DNA of 64,000 nucleotides from Luteibacter yeojuensis (GTDB lineage: Bacteria > Pseudomonadota > Gammaproteobacteria > Xanthomonadales > Rhodanobacteraceae), in NCBI RefSeq assembly GCF_011742875.1, contig NZ_JAAQTL010000003.1, positions 1 through 64,000 on the forward strand. The letters are read 5' to 3'. The notes below the pieces were generated by a model. It was not told the origin of the DNA and made no database searches. It worked only from the letters and a program-made list of their open reading frames with translations. Shown in pieces: positions 59,237-64,000 of the stretch (the first letter of the stretch is position 1; every line of letters starts with the position of its first letter). Both the position numbers and the translations under genes were made by a program.

Positions 59237-60334
59237 ATGAAAGCGTTTGCCCTATCCTCCTGTGTCCTGATCCTGGCCCTTGGAGCGCTCCCGGTGCATA
59301 TGTCCACCGCCACCACGACGCCCATCGCGTCGAAAGTCCTCGTCATCGGCCATCGCGGCGCGAGCGCGTTGCGGCCCGAGCACACGCTGGCCTCCTATGC
59401 GGTGGCGATCGAGGATGGCGCCGACGTCGTCGAACCCGACCTGGTGTCGACGAAGGACGGCGTGCTGCTGGTTCGTCACGAGAACGAGATCGGCGACACC
59501 ACGGACGTCGCCGCGCATCCGGAATTCGCCTCTCGGCGCACGACGAAGACCATCGACGGGGAGGCGGTGACGGGCTGGTTCACCGAGGACTTCACCCTGG
59601 CGGAGCTGAAGACGCTGCGTGCCCGCGAGCGGCTGGGCGAGGTGCGCAAGGCCAGCGCCGCCTACGACGGCCAGTTCGCCGTGCCGACCTTCGACGAGAT
59701 GATCGAGTTCGTGGCCGCCGAGGCGTCCGCGCGTCGCCGCGTCATCGGCATCATCCCGGAGATCAAGCACGCCACGTATTTCCGCGGGTTGGGTCTTCCC
59801 CTGGAAGACAAGCTGCTGTCGACGCTCGCCGCACACGCCTATACGCGCACGGCACCGGTGGAGATCCAGTCCTTCGAGGTCGGGAACCTGAAATACCTGC
59901 ATGGCAGGCTCGGCAAGGATCACCCGAACGTGCGCCTGCTCCAGCTCATGGGGTCGGCCGGCGAGCATCCGGCCGACCTGCCCTCGACCACCTATGGGCA
60001 GATGATGACGCCGGCCGGCCTGAAGGACGTCGCCGGATATGCGGGCGCCATCGGTCCGTCCATGCGGAGCGTGATTCCCCTGGACGAGGACGGCCGGCTG
60101 GCCGCGCCCACGTCGCTGGTGCGGGACGCGCACGCGGCGGGACTCGAAGTGCATCCGTATACCTTCCGGCCCGAGAATCGCTTCCTCGCCAGGGAATTCC
60201 GCGGCGAGGGAGGCGATGCGGCGCGCAACGACGCCGGCTCGATAGCCGAGATCCGGACCTATCTCGCCGCGGGCATCGACGCGTTCTTCACCGACGACCC
60301 GGCGTTGGGGCGCAAAGCCGTGGACGGACGCTGA
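59237..60334 (+). CDS. glpQ: Exported glycerophosphodiester phosphodiesterase
   Basis: A 365-residue GlpQ-like enzyme that hydrolyses glycerophosphodiesters to glycerol-3-phosphate and an alcohol. A signal peptide (about 1-25) precedes the TIM barrel with VIGHRGASALRPEHTLASY (catalytic His, Arg, Glu), VVEPDLVSTKDGVLLVRHE (metal Glu/Asp and second His), IIPEIKH and the closing DAFFTDDPALG. The length is close to E. coli GlpQ (358). No recognised phosphate-starvation box was found in the 72-bp divergent gap to cpdB. Confidence 0.92.
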   Translation: MKAFALSSCVLILALGALPVHMSTATTTPIASKVLVIGHRGASALRPEHTLASYAVAIEDGADVVEPDLVSTKDGVLLVRHENEIGDTTDVAAHPEFASRRTTKTIDGEAVTGWFTEDFTLAELKTLRARERLGEVRKASAAYDGQFAVPTFDEMIEFVAAEASARRRVIGIIPEIKHATYFRGLGLPLEDKLLSTLAAHAYTRTAPVEIQSFEVGNLKYLHGRLGKDHPNVRLLQLMGSAGEHPADLPSTTYGQMMTPAGLKDVAGYAGAIGPSMRSVIPLDEDGRLAAPTSLVRDAHAAGLEVHPYTFRPENRFLAREFRGEGGDAARNDAGSIAEIRTYLAAGIDAFFTDDPALGRKAVDGR

Positions 60335-60367
60335 GTCGAAACCCCCGCGGATTCGGAGCATTCCCTG

Positions 60368-60396
60368 ACGACACCCCGGGGCTGCCCCGCTATGAT
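60368..60396 (+). promoter_or_regulatory. Probable promoter of the APC permease
   Basis: ACGACA (60368-60373) and TATGAT (60391-60396) are 17 bases apart; the start codon is 31 bases after the -10. Confidence 0.6.
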
Positions 60397-60426
60397 CGCC
60401 CGTCAGCCAGTCCCAGGGGTCTCCCG

Positions 60427-61935
60427 ATGTCGTTAGCGAAATTCCTCCGCCACAAGTCCGTCGAACAGCTCCAGGCCGAGGTCGGCCAGCGCAAGGACTT
60501 CCGGCGGGTGCTGGGCCTCTGGCAACTCACCGCCATCGGCATCGGCGGCATCATCGGCGTGGGCATCTTCGTGCTGGCCGGCCAGCAGGCGGCCCTCAAC
60601 GCGGGCCCGGCCGTGGCGCTCAGCTTCATCATCGCCGGCTTCGGCAGCGCCTGCGCCGCGCTCTGCTACGCCGAGTTCGCCGGACTGATCCCGGTCACCG
60701 GCAGCGCCTATACCTACGGTTACGCGGTGCTGGGCGAAGGAGCGGCCTGGATCATCGGCTGGGACCTCCTGCTCGAATACGCACTGGTGGTCGCGGTGGT
60801 GGCGATCGGCTGGTCGGGTTATGTGCAAGTGCTGCTCGCGAGCGCCGGTGTGCACCTGCCGGAGTGGGCGCAGAAGAGCATGAGCGCCGACACCATGAAG
60901 TACTACTGGCAGCAAGGCCTCGGCTCGCTCGGCGTACACTTCGCGAATCCGGTCGCCGGCCCCACCGACGCGCATCGCTTCAATATCATCGCCGCGGGCG
61001 TTTCGCTGCTGGTCGCGATCCTCCTGTCGGTGAAGACCGAGTGGGGCGCGCGGCTGAACACGCTGATCGTCGGCATCAAGGTGCTCGGCGTGGCGCTGGT
61101 CATCGGTGTCGGCGCGTTCTTCATCAACACGGCCAACTGGCACCCCTTCATTCCCGAGCGCATCTTCGACGACAAGGGCGTCGGCCATTTCGGTTGGCAC
61201 GGCGTGCTCACGGGCGCCAGCGTGGTGTTCTTCGCCGTGTTCGGCTACGACACGCTCACTACCGCGGCAGAGGAAGCGCGCAATCCGCAGCGCGACCTGC
61301 CGCGCGCGGTGCTCCTGTCGCTCGCCGTGGCGATGGTCCTCTACATCGCGGTGTCGCTGGTGCTCACCGGCATCGTGCCGTACTCCACCCTGAGCGGCGA
61401 AGCCTCCGTCTCCGATGCGTTCAACGCGATCGGCCTGCCCTGGATCAGCAACGTGATCGCCATCGCCGCCGTCATCGGCGTGATCAGCGTCCTCTTCGCC
61501 TTCATGCTCGGGGCGGCGCGTATCTGGTTCGCGCTCTCCCGCGACGGCCTGCTGCCGGCATGGTTCGCCCGCGTGCATCCGCGTTACGGCACGCCGGCAC
61601 GTCCGACGATGATCCTCGGCATCTTCACCGCCGTCGTCGCCGGCCTGCTGCCGATCGGTGAAGTGGCCGAACTCGTGAACATCGGCACGCTGAGCGCCTT
61701 CATCCTCATCTGTGCCTCGGTACTGGTGCTGCGCGTGCGCAAGCCGGGGCTGGAGCGCAAGTTCCGCACCCCGGCCGTGTGGTTCATCGCGCCGCTGGGC
61801 ATCCTGTTCTCGCTGGCGCTGATCTGGGGCCTGCCCTGGATCACCTTCGAGCGCTTCGCGATCTGGATGGCGATTGGCCTGATCGTTTACTTCGCCTACG
61901 GCGTCCGCCACAGCAAGCTCAATCGGGGCGGCTGA
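60427..61935 (+). CDS. APC-superfamily amino acid permease
   Basis: A 502-residue transporter with about 12 membrane helices. The first helix carries the family signature GIGGIIGVGIFVLAG near 38-52; FAGLIPVTGSAYTYGYAVLGE and FFAVFGYDTLTTAAEEARNPQRDLPRA identify the cationic amino-acid transporter-like (YfnA/CAT) branch. The substrate cannot be specified from sequence. It is monocistronic and followed by a large dyad. Confidence 0.9.
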   Translation: MSLAKFLRHKSVEQLQAEVGQRKDFRRVLGLWQLTAIGIGGIIGVGIFVLAGQQAALNAGPAVALSFIIAGFGSACAALCYAEFAGLIPVTGSAYTYGYAVLGEGAAWIIGWDLLLEYALVVAVVAIGWSGYVQVLLASAGVHLPEWAQKSMSADTMKYYWQQGLGSLGVHFANPVAGPTDAHRFNIIAAGVSLLVAILLSVKTEWGARLNTLIVGIKVLGVALVIGVGAFFINTANWHPFIPERIFDDKGVGHFGWHGVLTGASVVFFAVFGYDTLTTAAEEARNPQRDLPRAVLLSLAVAMVLYIAVSLVLTGIVPYSTLSGEASVSDAFNAIGLPWISNVIAIAAVIGVISVLFAFMLGAARIWFALSRDGLLPAWFARVHPRYGTPARPTMILGIFTAVVAGLLPIGEVAELVNIGTLSAFILICASVLVLRVRKPGLERKFRTPAVWFIAPLGILFSLALIWGLPWITFERFAIWMAIGLIVYFAYGVRHSKLNRGG

Positions 61936-62013
61936 CCTTAGCCGCCGCGCTGCTCGGCTCGGCTCCGCCATCGCGTCTGGTTCGTACACTATGGCGCTTG
62001 ACGGGGAGGCGCC

Positions 62014-62080
62014 GGGCTGTGCCCCTCAGCGCTCAAACAGCGGTCGCAAGCGACCGAACTCGCTCTGAGGGGCACAGCCC
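62014..62080. other. 67-bp cruciform-type dyad
   Basis: Perfect 16-bp outer arms (GGGCTGTGCCCCTCAG at 62014-62029 and its complement at 62065-62080) enclose a second perfect hairpin CGGTCG-CAAG-CGACCG (62041-62056). There is no T tract. It follows the permease stop by 78 bp and could protect its mRNA end or be a separate dispersed repeat. Confidence 0.85.
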
Positions 62081-62165
62081 GACACCTCTCCGATCACCGA
62101 GGTAGTCCGACGGGCGAGCAAAGGCGAGGCACTACGGTGCTGCGCCGAGCGCTCACGCTCTTGCT

Positions 62166-62191
62166 GTGGGAGCCGCTATAGCGGCTCCTGC
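62166..62191. repeat. REP-like palindrome, short form
   Basis: GGGAGCCGC-TATA-GCGGCTCC, near-identical to the fused-arm copy at 46036. Its TAG supplies the stop codon of the minus-strand fragment at 62176-62346. Confidence 0.85.
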
Positions 62192-62346
62192 GCCTGGGTG
62201 GCAGTCGCCGCGCGGGATTGTTCCCACACCATGCGTCCGTGCGCTTCCGCTGCGCAACGCATGCCGATGCTCATCATCCGCTTACCGTCCACGCCACCCG
62301 CTTCGCGAACGAGGTCGATCAGCAGACGGTTGAGTCTTCGCGTGTG
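62176..62346 (-). pseudogene. Possible C-terminal remnant of an unknown protein
   Basis: A 56-codon open stretch bounded upstream by an in-frame TAG (62347-62349). It reads RRLNRLLIDLVREAGGVDG and then RMMSIGMRCAAEAHGRMVWE, with strong GC at codon third positions, unlike the DNA to its right. It has no start codon near its 5' end and terminates inside the REP-like palindrome. It may be a broken gene's 3' end, or chance. The protein family is not recognised. Confidence 0.3.
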
Positions 62347-62595
62347 CTACTGCAACGATGAATGCGTCGTTCTGAGGGAGCTCAAGACGGTCGGTGTGTG
62401 CGATCGTGGAGGTGGGTATTGGGTCCAATGCAGGAATGGTCAGACGATCGAAGGCCGCTTGCGTGTATGGGACGCGACAGGCAAGGGCAGCGGCAGGTTT
62501 GTCGTACGATCGACGTCAACTAACTCGCCGTATAGGACCATGTCCAAGTCCCTTTCCATCTGGTGAGGGAAGCTTTGCCTGAGCAGGATATAGAA
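62347..62595. other. Gene-poor stretch
   Basis: About 250 bp of lower-GC sequence without a convincing frame. A plus-strand frame from 62198 to 62566 (122 codons) exists but has no ribosome-binding site, no recognisable motif and codon use unlike the neighbouring genes. Nothing else was recognised. Confidence 0.5.
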
Positions 62596-62631
62596 GGGCC
62601 GGAGTCGTTCGTCGGGTGACGAATCCGGCCC
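62596..62631 (-). terminator. Terminator of the outer-membrane protein gene
   Basis: On the minus strand, GGGCCGGATTCGTC and GACGAACGACTCCGGCCC pair with a small bulge around a CACC loop and are followed by TTCTAT. It lies 53 bp after the stop of the gene at 62684-63328. Confidence 0.7.
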
Positions 62632-62683
62632 TCCTCGCGGCGGCGTCGCTCGCAGGCATCCGGCCCGCCGCGTGTCCATCGCG

Positions 62684-63328
62684 TCAGAAGCGATATTCGA
62701 CACCCGCATTGAACGTGTTGGCGGACCAGTCGCGGACACCGCCGTTCTTGTACTGCGCCCGAACGGATCGCGCATCGTAGCGGGTGGCCTGTACGGTCAG
62801 GTCGAGTTCGCGGGTAAGGGCGTAGCCGAGCCCCACGCCGAAGTAGGGAGTGTTCCGCGACACGGTGCCCAGGGTCGCGGAGGCCGACGTGGCGAGATTC
62901 TCGGTCGCGAGACGGCTGCGCACGCGGGCGATGCCGGTGCGTCCGATCAACGACAGGTCGTCGCTCATGTTCCACCTTGTGTTCAGGCCGGCGAGCCAGG
63001 CGCCCGTGAACAAGCTGTTCCGTGTCCCAGCCGGCGAAGCGTCGTCGTAGACGCGCTGGCGGATGCTGCCGAGATAGGCGAACCCGCCTTCGGCACCCAG
63101 GGCGAGGTTGCTGCCCAGGCCCCAGCGGTATCCGGCCATGATGTCGTAGCTGTTGGGCCTTCTCTGGTCGGGCGTCTTGCCGTCGACTATTTCGATATGG
63201 CTGTTGTGCCGCGCTTTACCCGCACCGAGGTGCACGAATGCCCCGTCGGAGCCATTGGCGGCGACTGCCGCGAAAGACGCGAGGGAGACGGAGGCCGCGA
63301 CGGCAGTCGCAAGAAGCAGCTTTTGCAT
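62684..63328 (-). CDS. Outer-membrane beta-barrel protein (OmpA/opacity-like)
   Basis: A 214-residue small porin-like protein: signal peptide at 1-24 (SFAAVAA), then eight predicted amphipathic strands (for example IMAGYRWGLGSNLALGAEGGFAYLG and PYFGVGLGYALTRELDLTVQA), ending in the outer-membrane signature GVEYRF. It has no peptidoglycan-binding OmpA C-domain. The ATG at 63328 is chosen because the signal peptide starts there and AAGGA lies 8 bases upstream; the in-frame extension is not signal-like. Function unknown. Confidence 0.85.
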   Translation of the reverse strand: MQKLLLATAVAASVSLASFAAVAANGSDGAFVHLGAGKARHNSHIEIVDGKTPDQRRPNSYDIMAGYRWGLGSNLALGAEGGFAYLGSIRQRVYDDASPAGTRNSLFTGAWLAGLNTRWNMSDDLSLIGRTGIARVRSRLATENLATSASATLGTVSRNTPYFGVGLGYALTRELDLTVQATRYDARSVRAQYKNGGVRDWSANTFNAGVEYRF

Positions 63329-63647
63329 GACATGTCCTTGTGTCGGGAATATGCCCGCGGCGAGTGGGCGCGGACGGAAAGAGTCTACGTGTGCAAATTG
63401 CCGAAGAGGGAACGGCGGGAGAGGGCGGGGCATTCCCCTACAAAACACCAAGGCACATTCCTACCGCGATGTCGGCCGCGTTGAGCATTTACCTTCCCAG
63501 GGAGCGTAGAGGTGGCGCGTGGCGCCTCCACGCCCTGCGAGCGGCATCGGTATTCCAGTCCGGCGTCGTATGTCTACGCTCGTGGCCGAGCTGCGCCATA
63601 ATGTGCCGCCGGCGGATGGTCGGCAGGAACACATCAGGGGGAAGATA
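63329..63647. other. Divergent intergenic region
   Basis: About 320 bp between the outer-membrane protein gene and the secreted-protein gene. A CATAAT -10-like element (63597-63602) lies 45 bp before the GTG of the plus-strand gene, without a clear -35. No further gene was seen. Confidence 0.4.
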
Positions 63648-64000
63648 GTGAGGAAATGGACCTATACCGCGTTGCTCATGCTGGCCGCCGCGCCGGCGGT
63701 GTTCGCCTCGGACAGCGTGACCGTGCAGAAGCCCGTGAGCATCGATGACGACGCCGACGTGCCGCAGGCGGTGCTCGACGAGTGCAAGCTCGATAGCGAG
63801 TTGCCCGATGCCGTGGCCGCCAAGGCCAAGGAGTCCGGCATCGCCATCGCCTTCGCCGACAAGGTGAGCGGCAGCGAAGCGGGGAAGACCTTGCAGATGG
63901 AGATCACCGCCGTCGTTTCGGATGGCAACGCCTTCCTGGGCCACCACAAGTCGATGACCGTAAAGGGCAAGCTGTACCAGGACGGCGCGGTGGTCGCTAC
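63648..64000 (+). CDS. Hypothetical secreted protein, 5' part
   Basis: An open frame that runs off the window end (at least 117 codons). It starts with GTG preceded by GGGGGAAG (spacing 3-4). A signal peptide RKWTYTALLMLAAAPAVFAS is followed by VTVQKPVSIDDDADVPQAVLDECKLD and a region with ITAVVSDGNAFLGHHKSMTVKG. No domain was recognised; a single Cys is present in DECKL. Codon use matches the neighbours, so it is a real gene. Confidence 0.75.
   Translation, partial: MRKWTYTALLMLAAAPAVFASDSVTVQKPVSIDDDADVPQAVLDECKLDSELPDAVAAKAKESGIAIAFADKVSGSEAGKTLQMEITAVVSDGNAFLGHHKSMTVKGKLYQDGAVVA

Noticed and set aside
62198..62566. A 122-codon plus-strand frame
   Set aside because: No ribosome-binding site, no hydrophobic or domain pattern, and codon use unlike the neighbours. 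It crosses a region that looks decayed.

Overview
The window is GC-rich, densely packed gammaproteobacterial chromosome. Gene content and order point to the Xanthomonadales, most likely Rhodanobacteraceae (Luteibacter/Dyella-like). The pointers are Oar-like TonB-dependent receptors, a bioB-bioF-(rhodanese)-bioH-bioC cluster beside comF, one branched-chain amino acid cluster joined to the thr genes, and a scattered REP-like palindrome. The taxonomic call is inference; no phylogeny could be run. No prophage, insertion sequence, CRISPR array or tRNA was seen.

Layout. 1-215: 3' end of a 5S rRNA with its terminator, followed by a second copy of the 5S tail plus terminator. 272-5102: ExeA/GspA-like ATPase, rhomboid protease, class I glutamine amidotransferase and a GspE/PilB-family ATPase. 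5169-8217: glyQS. 8305-17188: XRE-like regulator, two tandem 1013-residue Oar-like TonB-dependent receptors and a YbaY-type lipoprotein. 17340-24539 (minus): GDSL autotransporter esterase, Tex, GYF-RDD membrane protein, mnmG. 24540-25026: no protein gene, but a candidate small RNA with a terminator. 25027-31314: pepN, aldose-1-epimerase-like protein, PLP dehydratase, tag, DUF72 protein. 31396-36034 (minus): biotin genes behind a BirA-type operator. 36174-42503: small membrane protein, comF, PHP metallohydrolase with a TonB receptor, ubiA. 42652-53329 (minus): leuA-ilvE-leuC-leuD-leuB-ilvD-ilvC-ilvB-ilvN. 53478-57129 (minus): hom-thrB-thrC. 57173-64000: cyclic-nucleotide phosphodiesterase/nucleotidase, glycerophosphodiesterase, APC permease, a gene-poor stretch with palindromes, an outer-membrane protein and the start of a secreted protein.

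The most rewarding part is 42.6-57.1 kb. It encodes threonine synthesis from aspartate semialdehyde and complete valine/leucine/isoleucine synthesis except threonine deaminase; a dehydratase that might supply that step lies at 28.7 kb. Each half begins with a short uncalled leader-peptide gene: 44 codons with eight consecutive Thr before hom, and 42 codons with a Leu/Ile/Val run before leuA. Each leader starts a few bases after its predicted promoter. The leu leader has a textbook terminator with a competing 8-bp antiterminator; the thr leader has a hairpin that buries the Shine-Dalgarno of hom. LeuA lacks the C-terminal leucine-feedback domain, and the homoserine dehydrogenase lacks the aspartokinase/ACT half of ThrA. 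Control may therefore have moved from enzyme feedback to attenuation (inference).

Other points: an ~85-bp REP-like palindromic element in at least six places, two of them inside the ilv operon; plus-strand terminators with no gene in front of them; and a 67-bp cruciform-type dyad after the APC permease gene.
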